64,000 nucleotides of DNA, taken from AP-15 sp035538335 (GTDB lineage Bacteria > Pseudomonadota > Alphaproteobacteria > ATCC43930 > CGMCC-115725). This document shows, piece by piece, positions 22,477 to 30,830 of the stretch. Within the stretch, counting starts at the first letter, position 1, and each line of letters begins with the position of its first letter. The notes below the pieces were generated by a model, which saw nothing but the letters and a program-made list of their open reading frames with translations, did not search any database and was not told the DNA's origin. Made by a program: the position numbers and the translations under genes. Location of the stretch: NCBI GenBank assembly GCA_035538335.1, contig DATLKN010000045.1, positions 1 to 64,000 of the forward strand, written 5' to 3'.

Positions 22477-23457
22477 GTGATTGTGAGAAGGCGCCTGTTG
22501 AGGTCGCTTCTGACGGCGGTCGTTTTGCTCGGCGGTGCGGGAATGACGATCCGCACATCCAGCGCGATCATATTGTACAGGTTTAATCTGCAGGGCACTT
22601 ACGGGCTCAGCTGGTACGGCGCCGATTATTCGGCGTCGCCGCCCAATTCCACCTTTGCCCTCGTCGGTGTCCTTTCCTTGGACGGCCTAGGCACGATCAC
22701 GAAGGGCTCCATTACTTACAACGATGCAGGCACCGTTTGCGAGGGGGTCATTACCGACGGCTCGAAATATAGCGTTCTGCCCGATGGCGAAGGAGAGTTC
22801 GACATCAACATCGCGCTGAAGTCGGGGACCTGCCCGATCACGCAGTTCGCATTCCCTATCTCGATCTCGAGCGTGGGAGGAAGCAAGGTTGCGCGGCGCG
22901 TTTCGATGGGCGCCGGCCAGAATCTCGCGGCGAACCTCACCGGCTCGGGACTCGCTATACTGCAGGCGCGCAAAGCGATCAGGCTCTCCGAGGGCAGCCT
23001 TCATAACGGGTATTCCTTCAGTTGGTTCGGCCACGACTTTTTGACAACGACGAGCCCCAACAACGGTTTCGGCGCGGTCGGCGCGATCGGCTTCAGCCGG
23101 AACGGCACGATCCTCGGCGGATCGATCGCCTACAATGATGGCGGGATGGTCTGCCGCGCAGGAGGACTGTCGGGCAAAGACGGATTATCGGGCGCAGGAC
23201 TGGCGGGAAGCTACACCGTGCACAATGACGGCGAGGCTATTATCAATCTTGAGATCGTCGGTCCGCAGGACCCCGGAACCTGCCCGTTGACCTCGTTTGT
23301 GATGGCAGCGGCACTCTCGGATATTCAATCGAGCGGCACCGCCGGACGGATCCAATTTCTTTCGGCTTCCGCCGCGGGGCCGGGCAACCCCGACAGCCCC
23401 AACGTCGTCGTTTCCGGGACGGCCATAAAAGTAGGACGGTTTGTCTTGAACAAATAG
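22477..23457 (+). CDS. Secreted protein with two internal repeats
   Basis: 326 residues from a GTG preceded by GGAGGGACAGAAG. A Sec signal lies at about residues 1-30 (LLTAVVLLGGAGMTIRTSSA). The mature part is two tandem copies of a roughly 130-residue beta-rich domain. Shared elements are Y-(L/F)SW-G-DF/Y, then N-(T/G)F-(A/L)VG-(L/I)-(S/G)F, G-I-(K/G)GSI-YND-G-VC, Y-V--DGE--I-I and GTCP-(T)-F. Each copy has one VC and one TCP cysteine, likely forming a disulfide. Codon use is clearly less G+C-rich than that of surrounding genes. Family not recognised; a surface or matrix role is possible. Confidence 0.7.
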   Translation: MIVRRRLLRSLLTAVVLLGGAGMTIRTSSAIILYRFNLQGTYGLSWYGADYSASPPNSTFALVGVLSLDGLGTITKGSITYNDAGTVCEGVITDGSKYSVLPDGEGEFDINIALKSGTCPITQFAFPISISSVGGSKVARRVSMGAGQNLAANLTGSGLAILQARKAIRLSEGSLHNGYSFSWFGHDFLTTTSPNNGFGAVGAIGFSRNGTILGGSIAYNDGGMVCRAGGLSGKDGLSGAGLAGSYTVHNDGEAIINLEIVGPQDPGTCPLTSFVMAAALSDIQSSGTAGRIQFLSASAAGPGNPDSPNVVVSGTAIKVGRFVLNK

Positions 23458-23491
23458 AATTTCGTGCCGGCGATGGCTATTGGGGGTGGAA

Positions 23492-24565
23492 ATGTTCTTG
23501 TCGCGTGACGTTCGTTTGCGCTGCCTGCGTTCTCTCATGCGGGTATGCTTCTTTGCTCTCTTCGCACTCCTTCCGGCGGCGAGCCCGGCCTTGGCGCAGC
23601 GTATTCCCATCTCAAGCTGCCCCTTTGTGATCTCCAGGGCCGGCAGCTATGTCCTCACCCACAACCTGTCCACGAACCCCAACAACGACTGCATCGTCGT
23701 CAAGGTCGGGTCCGTTTTCATCGATCTCAACGGGTTCACGATTACAGGCGCGAAGGTCGCCATCCACGCCAGACACAGCCGCGCGGTTGTCGTCCAGAAC
23801 GGCACCATCAGGCTCTCGGCCTTCGACGGCATCGTCCTCGGCAATAACGGCGTCGTCGAAAACGTGCAGTCGAATGTCAACAACGGCAGCGGCGTCGTCT
23901 GCGCAATCCACTGCATAATCACCGACACGTTGGCAAACAGCAACGGAGCGCAGGGCATCCAGGTGCTCGCCGCGGCCACGATCTCCAACAACACCGTAAG
24001 CTACAACGGCCTCAACGGAATCTATTGCAAGGGCGATAAATTTTCGGCCGCAGAGTGCAAGATCTCAGGAAATACGGCGACCTTAAACGGCCAGAGCGTG
24101 GACGGCGGCAGCGGCATCGTGGCCGGATCGTCGAGCGTGATCGAGAGCAACACGGTAAACAACAACTTCGACGATGGGATTGTGGCTTCGTCCAGCACGA
24201 TCGCGGGCAACGCAGTGAATGGCAACGGCAGGGCGGGCATCGTGGCGACGTCAGGCAGCCTCGTTTCGAGCAACACGGCGAACGGCAACGGCAAAGCGTC
24301 TCACTGCACTCCGCTCGGCGGCGGCATCACGGTGGTCAGCCAGACAAACTGCGCAGTGGGCGCCGGCGGGGTTCTGGCGATCGGAAATACAGCCACTGGC
24401 AACGCGGGGTTCGGCATCGATCTCGGCGGCGACCCCACAAATGGCTACCAGAATAATGTCGCTTTCGACAACAACGAGACGCCGCCTCCGACGGTTTCGG
24501 GCCAGATCAACCCCGGCACCAGCCTCGGCAATAATTTGTGTAACGGCGTGGCCACCGGTTGCTGA
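23492..24565 (+). CDS. Secreted right-handed parallel beta-helix protein
   Basis: 357 residues. It starts MFLSRDVRLRCLRSLMRVCF after a GGGGGTGGA ribosome site (an in-frame TTG lies 12 bp upstream), with a signal peptide ending at SPALAQ. Repeated short turns such as NGTIRLSAFDGIVLGNNG, SNNTVSYNGLNGIYC, ESNTVNNNFDDGIV, GNAVNGNGRAGIV and GNTATGNAGFGIDLGG are typical of pectate-lyase/NosD-type beta-helices. These often bind or cleave polysaccharides outside the cell. No catalytic residues can be assigned. Codon use is low in G+C, and it follows the two-repeat secreted protein after 34 bp. Confidence 0.85.
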   Translation: MFLSRDVRLRCLRSLMRVCFFALFALLPAASPALAQRIPISSCPFVISRAGSYVLTHNLSTNPNNDCIVVKVGSVFIDLNGFTITGAKVAIHARHSRAVVVQNGTIRLSAFDGIVLGNNGVVENVQSNVNNGSGVVCAIHCIITDTLANSNGAQGIQVLAAATISNNTVSYNGLNGIYCKGDKFSAAECKISGNTATLNGQSVDGGSGIVAGSSSVIESNTVNNNFDDGIVASSSTIAGNAVNGNGRAGIVATSGSLVSSNTANGNGKASHCTPLGGGITVVSQTNCAVGAGGVLAIGNTATGNAGFGIDLGGDPTNGYQNNVAFDNNETPPPTVSGQINPGTSLGNNLCNGVATGC

Positions 24566-24570
24566 GCGCT

Positions 24571-24744
24571 TCAGAGCGCGCCGGAAAGCCAAGCCTCGAC
24601 GAGGCGGCGGGCGATCGAATCGCGGCGCGGCAGGCGGAAAGTGTCGTCGTTGGCATGGATGTTGAGCCAATCGCGCGCAAACCAGCCGGCGTCTTCCGGC
24701 TCAACTCTTCGGAGTTGCAGATTTGTAAGGGATGAAGCGGTCAC
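24571..24744 (-). CDS. Possible small protein overlapping the stop of paralog B
   Basis: 57 codons from a GTG that overlaps the TGA of the preceding gene by 4 bp (GTGA). The sequence includes LRRVEPEDAGWFARDWLNIH and LPRRDSIARRLVEAWLSGAL, which looks more protein-like than most short frames. No family is recognised. Its stop lies 5 bp from the convergent beta-helix gene. Confidence 0.35.
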   Translation of the reverse strand: MTASSLTNLQLRRVEPEDAGWFARDWLNIHANDDTFRLPRRDSIARRLVEAWLSGAL

Positions 24745-26153
24745 GGGCGCGGCCAATCGTCCCAGATGCGCTTGCCTTGCCGGAGCAGCTGCGCTTCGCC
24801 CGCATTGCCGACGAAGTAGAGCGCGCGGCCGATATCGAGTGGACCGCCCTTGCGATAGTGACCGCGCATGTTCTCGGGCGTCTCGTATCCGTTCATAAAG
24901 ATCTTGCCGCTGGTCGCGACCGGGCCGGCCCGGGAAAAAAGGTTTCGCAAGGCAACGAGCGACGGGCGCGCAACGAGCTTGCCGTCGGCATCGAGCCCTA
25001 CCATCGAAGCTACCGCATCGGCGGCGTCGCCGGTGAACACCACGTGCGCATCGGCGGGGTAGCGCTGGCGATTGGCTTTGAGATAGGCGGCCAGACCATT
25101 GAAGTCGAGATCGTTGCCGAGATACTGCTCCCAATCGGCGACCGAGGCGGGATTGCACGCACGCTGCGGGCCGCAGGCGGCGGCGGCCATATGCCAATCG
25201 ATGCCTTGCGCGAAGTGCCGCGGCACGAATTCCTCGAATTTATAGCCGAAGGCAAAGGCCCCGGTCTCGGCGGCGATCTCGGCAAAGAACGGAAAGGGCC
25301 GGCCGTCGGGTTCGAGGACGTGTCTTATGCCGCGATATTCGGCGCCGAAACCGCCGCCGTTGACGACGAACAGGTGGGTCTTGAGCCAGCCGCCGCTGCC
25401 CGCGTTCACCGCATGCGCGAGACTGACGATAAGCGGCAGCAACTCGTTCATGTCGCCATTGGAATGCTCGCCGAGCCGGATGCCGGCGAGCCAGCGGCCG
25501 AGACATTCGGCGTCGGCGCGCCGGATGAATGTCGCCATGTCCTGCGCGAATTCGCCGACACGCCGGCCGCGGCGATAAGCGAGATTGGGCCGCGGGCCGG
25601 CGCGAAACCACAACCGCTGATGGATGATGAAGCGCACCGTGCCGGCAATCTCGCCCTTTCGCCGCAGATCTTCGAGGCGCCGCAGAAACTCGAGCTGGAT
25701 GTCGTCGCGCTGCTTTCGCGTATAACGCCAATGCGGGGCAATTTCGTTCTCGAAAAGCGAGACGGCCTCGCGCTGCGCCGCCGAACGATCGTTGCTCGGC
25801 GTGCTGATCGCGTCGAGCGTCTGTTTGAAAGCCTGCGGCGAAAGTCCGGGACGCCTCGCCAGCTTGCGCTGCGGCTCCAAATTGATCTCGGCGAGGTTGA
25901 CGCCGGCCGCCTCGAGATCCTTCATCCACACCTTGAGCGGCAGGTGGGCGAGATCCGGCGCGATGCTGTTGCGCCGGTCGCGCCCGAGAGACAGCCATTT
26001 CGTGCGTATGCCTTTGATCTTGGCAATGGCGGGCGGCGGCCCCGTCGGGGCGGTGCAGGCGGGAGCCGCCATGCCCCGGGGCGCCGCGACGCCGCAAATA
26101 ACGGCGAATACGAGAGCCGGAAGAAATCTCGGTTTTGCCGATATGACCCTCAT
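24741..26153 (-). CDS. Secreted protein of unknown family, paralog B
   Basis: 470 residues from the ATG at 26153, which begins a signal peptide (MRVISAKPRFLPALVFAVIC, ending at GMAA). The full mature length aligns with the product of 20900-22309, including IRLGEHSNGDMNELLP, GGWLKTHLFV and the W-DDWPRP end. The two paralogs point toward each other and enclose the two-repeat and beta-helix genes. G+C and codon bias are higher here than in the enclosed genes. The frame stays open a further 82 codons upstream, but the signal peptide fixes the start. Function unknown; the conserved acidic and His residues suggest a hydrolase-like enzyme. Confidence 0.75.
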   Translation of the reverse strand: MRVISAKPRFLPALVFAVICGVAAPRGMAAPACTAPTGPPPAIAKIKGIRTKWLSLGRDRRNSIAPDLAHLPLKVWMKDLEAAGVNLAEINLEPQRKLARRPGLSPQAFKQTLDAISTPSNDRSAAQREAVSLFENEIAPHWRYTRKQRDDIQLEFLRRLEDLRRKGEIAGTVRFIIHQRLWFRAGPRPNLAYRRGRRVGEFAQDMATFIRRADAECLGRWLAGIRLGEHSNGDMNELLPLIVSLAHAVNAGSGGWLKTHLFVVNGGGFGAEYRGIRHVLEPDGRPFPFFAEIAAETGAFAFGYKFEEFVPRHFAQGIDWHMAAAACGPQRACNPASVADWEQYLGNDLDFNGLAAYLKANRQRYPADAHVVFTGDAADAVASMVGLDADGKLVARPSLVALRNLFSRAGPVATSGKIFMNGYETPENMRGHYRKGGPLDIGRALYFVGNAGEAQLLRQGKRIWDDWPRP

Positions 26154-26488
26154 TTCTGCCGCATAACCCTCAGCGCTCGGCCATCGTCTCGCGCGCTTTA
26201 CTGTGCCTCGGCGTATCGCCTCCGTCCATACGAAACGCAATCGAGTCGTAATGGTCCCCGGCCATTGTTCTTTTACATGAGATTCGTCCTTCCACAAGCT
26301 CGCGTCGTCACTCCCCCAACCAGGCCGCCCGATCAATTCAAACTCCTCCAGCGTGCCGTCTATCGCAAGGACCGCGCGGGCAAGCATCGGCGCCGCCACC
26401 GGTACTCTTGACGCCGCCCTTTGATTGATGCTATATTTTAGCGTCGCTGTTATGAGGGCGACGATATTACTTCGGGAGTACAGCCGTT
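26154..26488. other. Intergenic region between divergent genes
   Basis: 335 bp between paralog B (minus) and the 141-residue hypothetical gene (plus). The minus-strand frame remains open here, but without coding-like start context. The right half holds the putative promoter at 26408-26437. No other feature seen. Confidence 0.5.
26408..26437 (+). promoter_or_regulatory. Putative sigma-70-type promoter
   Basis: TTGACG and TATATT separated by 18 bp, in an A+T-rich patch about 50 bp upstream of the start of the 141-residue hypothetical gene. It could also drive the export locus that follows. Confidence 0.5.
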
Positions 26489-26914
26489 ATGGCTACGGTC
26501 GAAGAACTGAAAGGATGGTTCGAGCGGGACCTCAAATCCGCCGGCTGGGATGAGAATGTCGAGTTCGACGATTCCGATCCCAACAACGTGACGATCCGCC
26601 TCTACACCCAGACGAACGAATACACCCTCAAGGTAGTGCCGCGCGACGAAGGCATCCCGCGCCTTAACTGCACGGTCAAATCGCGCAAGCCGCGCGCCGG
26701 TCTGCCGGCCGCCGCGCCGCGCCCGCTGTTGCGCAACCCGCAATTCCCGAACCGCCTCAATGAGCGCACCTGGCGCAGGCTACTCGGCGCCATCGTCGGC
26801 TTCGAGCTGGTTCGCGTGCATCGCCCCGAAACGGCAGAGAAAGGCAAGCGGCGCGCCGCGAAGGACGAAACCGCCGCGGCCTCGGACGAGAGCGAGGCCG
26901 CACCCGCGCCCTGA
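26489..26914 (+). CDS. Hypothetical protein
   Basis: 141 residues. The N-terminal 70 residues (MATVEELKGWFERDLKSAGW, then VTIRLYTQTNEYTLKVVPRDE) predict an alpha-beta fold. A Pro-rich middle and a charged Ala/Glu tail follow. No signal peptide or membrane segment. A credible promoter lies upstream, and the TPR-permease gene starts 120 bp downstream on the same strand, so it may belong to the export locus. Family not recognised. Confidence 0.65.
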   Translation: MATVEELKGWFERDLKSAGWDENVEFDDSDPNNVTIRLYTQTNEYTLKVVPRDEGIPRLNCTVKSRKPRAGLPAAAPRPLLRNPQFPNRLNERTWRRLLGAIVGFELVRVHRPETAEKGKRRAAKDETAAASDESEAAPAP

Positions 26915-27034
26915 GCGTCGCACCCGCCTCTTTACACCCGCGGCTTTTCCCGTTGCCCCGGGAAAGCCGGCGCGGCGTATACCGTCCGCGCTTGAGCTTG
27001 CCCGCAAACAACCGGCCGCCGCAAGGAATGCGCG

Positions 27035-28759
27035 ATGACGGCTGACGCCCCGCCGCCCGCACCGCCCGGGGAGGGCGATCCGGATACCGCCCTCTACCGG
27101 CTCGGCCTCGCTTATGCGCGGCTCGGCCGGTGGCGCCGCGCCGCCGCGGCGTTTCGGCGCCTCGTGCGCCGGCGGCCCGATCTCGCCGCGGCCCAGCTCG
27201 GCTTTGCCGAGTCGTTGCTGCGGCTCGCGCGGCCGCAGGCGGCGGCTGAGGCGGCGACCGCGGCGCTGCGGCTCGACCCAGACTCGCCCGAGGCGCACCG
27301 GCTGTTTGGCGTCGCGCTCGCCTGCCGGCGGCGCTTTGCCGAGGCGGCCGCGGCGTTCCGCGCCTGGACCGCCGCCGCGCCGCGCGAGGCGGCCGCCGAG
27401 TTCGCGCTCGCCCGCGCGCTGCTGCTCGCGGGCGACGAGCCGGGCGCCGAAGCGGCCTGCCGCCGTGCCGTCGGCCGCGACCGCAACCTGTTTCGCGCGC
27501 ATTTGCTGCTGGCGCGCATCGCGCTCGCGCAAGGCAGGCTCGGACATGCGCAAGCGCATCTGAAGGACGCCGTCGACGCGCGGCCGCAGGCGGCGAGCCT
27601 GCGTGCGATGCTGGCGCGGGTGCTGCTGCTGCGGTCTCGGCTGCAGGGCGCAGCGAGGATGGCGCAGATGGCGCTCGCGGCCGATCCCGGCTGCGACGCC
27701 GCCGCGCTGGTCATCGCCGAACTTTACATCGTCGACGGCAATTTCGCCGAGGCGCGGGCGCTGCTGAGCCAGCTCGGCGAGCGCCGTCCGGACTGGCCCG
27801 AACTGCGCGAGCTCGAAGCGCAGCTTGCCGCGAGGGGGTCGCCTTCGCCCGAGCTGCCGCGCCTTTCCGAGCCGCCCGCGGCGAAGGACGATGCCGGCCC
27901 GGCGGACGGCGATCGGCCGGGCTGGGAGAACGGTCGGGGCCTGCCGCCCGCCGGTTCCGGGGCCGGCGTCGCGATGCTGGCGGTGCCGCCGGTCTACGCC
28001 GCCGCCGACGTTTTCGACCAGATTTTTCTGTTCCGCGCGCTCATTCTGCGGCAGTTGCGGCTGCATTACCGCAACACCAGTTTCGGCTTCCTGTTGGAAT
28101 ATGTGCGGCCGACCATCGTGATGGGCCTGCACTACATGCTCTTCATCGCATTGAAGAAGCCGATGCCCGGCAAGATCCCGGTGGAGCTGTTCATCATCGG
28201 CTCGTTCGCGACCTGGTTCGCCGCCGTTCACGTGATGCGCTCTACCTCGCACGCGCCGAGGGATGCGGTCGGCCTGCCCGGGGTCAGCGAATTGCACATC
28301 GCGATCTCGCGGATGGCCTGGGAATTCATGTCGATGCTTACCTTCAGCGTGCTTTGCGTATTCGTGCTGAAGCTGTGCGGCTTACGGGAGCCGCTGCCGA
28401 ATCTGCCGAAGCTGGTCGTCTATTTTGCGCTGGCGACGCTGATCGGCTTGGGGCTGGGGCTAAACCTTCAGTCCCTAGGCCGGGTGTTCGCTTCGATGGA
28501 AACGGTAAATAAGAATTTGTTTTGGATTCTTTACGTCACCTCGGGACATTATTTTTCGGTCGCCTCGGGGCGGCGCGGGCTCGCCGACCTCGTGCTGTGG
28601 AACCCGCTGCTGCACATCTCGGAGCTGACCCGACAGGCGCTCTATCCGGGTTACCCTACGGCGCTCGTCACCGTCTGGTATCCGGTCGGCATGGCCTTCG
28701 GCTTGATCCTCATCGGCCTGGTGTTGGAACGATGCACGCGGAACCCGGTGCGCGATTGA
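27035..28759 (+). CDS. TPR-ABC transporter permease fusion (KpsM-like)
   Basis: 574 residues. Residues about 15-260 are tetratricopeptide repeats (LYRLGLAYARLGRWRRAAAAFRRL, AAAEAATAALRLDPDSPEAH, AHLLLARIALAQGRLGHAQAHLKDAV). A Pro/Gly-rich linker spans about 265-325. The rest is an ABC-2-type permease of the capsule exporter KpsM group: amphipathic start FDQIFLFRALILRQLRLHYRN, then about six membrane segments, ending near TALVTVWYPVGMAFGLILIGLV. It forms the inner-membrane channel for polysaccharide export. Normal KpsM is about 260 residues, so the cytoplasmic TPR module is an addition that may recruit biosynthetic enzymes. The ATPase gene overlaps its end by 28 bp. Confidence 0.88.
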   Translation: MTADAPPPAPPGEGDPDTALYRLGLAYARLGRWRRAAAAFRRLVRRRPDLAAAQLGFAESLLRLARPQAAAEAATAALRLDPDSPEAHRLFGVALACRRRFAEAAAAFRAWTAAAPREAAAEFALARALLLAGDEPGAEAACRRAVGRDRNLFRAHLLLARIALAQGRLGHAQAHLKDAVDARPQAASLRAMLARVLLLRSRLQGAARMAQMALAADPGCDAAALVIAELYIVDGNFAEARALLSQLGERRPDWPELRELEAQLAARGSPSPELPRLSEPPAAKDDAGPADGDRPGWENGRGLPPAGSGAGVAMLAVPPVYAAADVFDQIFLFRALILRQLRLHYRNTSFGFLLEYVRPTIVMGLHYMLFIALKKPMPGKIPVELFIIGSFATWFAAVHVMRSTSHAPRDAVGLPGVSELHIAISRMAWEFMSMLTFSVLCVFVLKLCGLREPLPNLPKLVVYFALATLIGLGLGLNLQSLGRVFASMETVNKNLFWILYVTSGHYFSVASGRRGLADLVLWNPLLHISELTRQALYPGYPTALVTVWYPVGMAFGLILIGLVLERCTRNPVRD

Positions 28760-29397
28760 TCGGCCTTGTCGCGGTCGCCAAGAGCTTCGCGGCGAAAGGG
28801 CGGGCGCCGACCGTTGTCTTCCGGCCGACGACGATCAGCCTGCCGACGGATCGCCGGCTGGCGATCCTCGGCGGCAAGAGCGAAGGCAAGACCGTCCTGC
28901 TGCAGCTGCTCGCGCAGACCGAGAAGCCCGATGCCGGCCGCGTCGTCGCGCCGCTCGCCCTGTCGCCGGTGGTTAATTCGGACCGCATCTTCCATCGCGA
29001 TCTGAGCGGGTTCGAAAACATCCGCTTTTACGCCCGACGCTTCGGGGTCGACGAACGCCTTCTGATGCGCGCGATGGACGCGATCTATCCGCTCGCCCCG
29101 GTATTGGAGCGCCGGGTCGGGTCGCTGACGATGCGCGAGCGGCGGGGGATGGAAGCGGCGCTCGCCGCGGCCTTTGCTTACGACTGCTATCTTCTCGACG
29201 ACCTCGAAATACTTCCGCCCGAATTGGCGCAGCGCACGCTTGCGACGGTAACCCGGCGCGGCGCCGGGGTGATCTTCGCGACCGACCGGGCGCGGCTGGC
29301 GCGCCAATTCGCCGACTGCGCCGTCGTCATCCAGGACCAGACGCTGCATCCTTTCGCCCGCATCGAGGAGGCGACCCGGTTTTATGAACGAGGATAA
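28732..29397 (+). CDS. KpsT-like ABC transporter ATPase with degenerate catalytic motifs
   Basis: 221 residues, close to normal KpsT length. The ATG overlaps the permease gene. Walker A is GGKSEGKT at about residues 47-54, and the segment FHRDLSGFENIRFYARRFG is typical of KpsT. The signature loop is GSLTMRERRGM. Walker B reads DCYLLDDLE, so the catalytic Glu is Asp157, and the H-loop position reads FATDRAR with no His. ATP binding looks possible but hydrolysis may be impaired. It should pair with the TPR-permease to energise polysaccharide export. The next gene starts 14 bp before its stop. Confidence 0.85.
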   Translation: MHAEPGARLIGLVAVAKSFAAKGRAPTVVFRPTTISLPTDRRLAILGGKSEGKTVLLQLLAQTEKPDAGRVVAPLALSPVVNSDRIFHRDLSGFENIRFYARRFGVDERLLMRAMDAIYPLAPVLERRVGSLTMRERRGMEAALAAAFAYDCYLLDDLEILPPELAQRTLATVTRRGAGVIFATDRARLARQFADCAVVIQDQTLHPFARIEEATRFYERG

Positions 29398-30826
29398 GGA
29401 GAATCTCAGCCCGCCGGCGGCGCTCCCCGAGCGCCCTGCCGACCGCGCCGGCGCGCGCTCAGGGCGCAACCGCGGCGGCTTCGCCGGCGACGGCGGCAGC
29501 GAGCCGAAACCGCCCTCGCTCTCGCCGCCGGACGCCGCCGACGCGGCGGCTCCGCCCGAGCGTCCGGCCCGGCGCGAGGGCAAGGAGCGCCGCCTCGCCC
29601 GCCAGGCCGGCGGCGAGCGAACCCTGCCTTCGACGCCGTCGCGCTCCCCGGCGCCGAGCGTCGCGACGCCGCTCGCGCCGTGGCCCGAGCCGGGGCAGCA
29701 TCTGGAAGTCCTGTTGACGATGCGGCGCGACCGCAAGCGCCGCTTTCTGTTGCGCCTCGGGCTGTTTTGCGGATTACCGACGCTGCTGATGGCGCTCTAC
29801 ATGCTGTTCGTCGCGTCGCCGCGTTATATTTCCGAGTTTCAAATAACCTATCAGAACTATCAAGAGCCGCAAAAGCTTTCTTCCGGAATTGTACAGACCT
29901 TGTTCGGCACGAGCTCCAGCAATCTTGTCGATTATGGTGTCATACTCTACGAATATGTCCAGTCTCCGGCGCTGTTGAAGAAACTGGACAGTGAACTGCA
30001 CCTAAAGGACTACCTCAGCAGCCGAAAGGTCGATTACGTCTCGCGGATGAGCCGCAACGCGAGCTTTGAAACCTTCCTGAAGTACTACCATTGGTACGTC
30101 TCGCCGTCCTACTCGCTCGGCGGCTATTTGACCGTCGATGTCGAGGCCTTCGATCCGCAATTTGCCCTCAAACTGTCGCAGGCCATCGTCAAATCGTGCG
30201 ATCAGATGATCAACGGCATCAGCGTTCGCGCGCGGCAGCAGGAAGTCAAATACGCCGAAGACTTGCTCAAGCGCGAGGAAGCCCGGCTGCGCACGGACCG
30301 GCTGGCGCTGACGAGTTTCCAGAACGCCCACCGTGACATCAATCCGCCGGTTTCGGCCAATCAGCTGACCGGCATCGTCGGCAAGCTGCAATCCGATCTG
30401 AGCGCCGAGCGCACGCAGTTGAGCGACCTGCTGTCCTATATGAACCCAAAGGCGCCGCAGGTCGCCGCCGTCAAGTTCAGGATCGCCGCCCTCGAAAAGC
30501 AGTTGCAGCAACAGCAGCAGACTTTAGCCAACAATGGCGACGGCACTCCCTATTCGAAGATTCTGGAGGAATATTCGCGGCTGCAGGTCAACGAGGAATT
30601 CGCCAAGAACGCCTACCAGGCGGCGCAGCAAGGGGTCGAAGTGGCGCGCGCGGACGCGGCGCGGCAGCAGAGCTATCTCGTCGATTTCGCGCCGCCTTAT
30701 CTGCCCGACAAGGCGAGCTTCGCGGTACCGCTTCTCTACGTGCTGACGGTCTTCATCACATCGCTGGTGCTGTTCGGGATCGGCAGCCTGATCGCCGCCG
30801 CCTTCCGCGACCACGCGGGGATGTAG
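29384..30826 (+). CDS. Capsule polysaccharide export inner-membrane protein (KpsE/Wzz-like)
   Basis: 480 residues. The first 105 are a disordered Pro/Arg/Ala-rich cytoplasmic tail. The first membrane segment is LGLFCGLPTLLMALYMLFVAS (about 125-145), followed by a long periplasmic domain with coiled-coil helices (RARQQEVKYAEDLLKREEARLRTDRLAL; KFRIAALEKQLQQQQQ). The second membrane segment is near the C-terminus (VPLLYVLTVFITSLVLFGIGSLIAAAF). This is the polysaccharide co-polymerase/KpsE architecture linking the ABC exporter to the outer-membrane channel. It overlaps the ATPase gene and converges with the glycosyltransferase gene (4 bp between stops). Confidence 0.88.
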   Translation: MNEDKENLSPPAALPERPADRAGARSGRNRGGFAGDGGSEPKPPSLSPPDAADAAAPPERPARREGKERRLARQAGGERTLPSTPSRSPAPSVATPLAPWPEPGQHLEVLLTMRRDRKRRFLLRLGLFCGLPTLLMALYMLFVASPRYISEFQITYQNYQEPQKLSSGIVQTLFGTSSSNLVDYGVILYEYVQSPALLKKLDSELHLKDYLSSRKVDYVSRMSRNASFETFLKYYHWYVSPSYSLGGYLTVDVEAFDPQFALKLSQAIVKSCDQMINGISVRARQQEVKYAEDLLKREEARLRTDRLALTSFQNAHRDINPPVSANQLTGIVGKLQSDLSAERTQLSDLLSYMNPKAPQVAAVKFRIAALEKQLQQQQQTLANNGDGTPYSKILEEYSRLQVNEEFAKNAYQAAQQGVEVARADAARQQSYLVDFAPPYLPDKASFAVPLLYVLTVFITSLVLFGIGSLIAAAFRDHAGM

Positions 30827-30830
30827 CGCC

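Noticed and set aside
22477..24565. Possible adhesin or toxin module
   Set aside because: The two-repeat and beta-helix proteins lack toxin, autotransporter or immunity features; only a secreted, polysaccharide-related role can be suggested.
26154..26399. N-terminal extension of paralog B to a start at 26399
   Set aside because: A signal peptide begins at 26153 and the paralog has the matching length; the extension has no counterpart.
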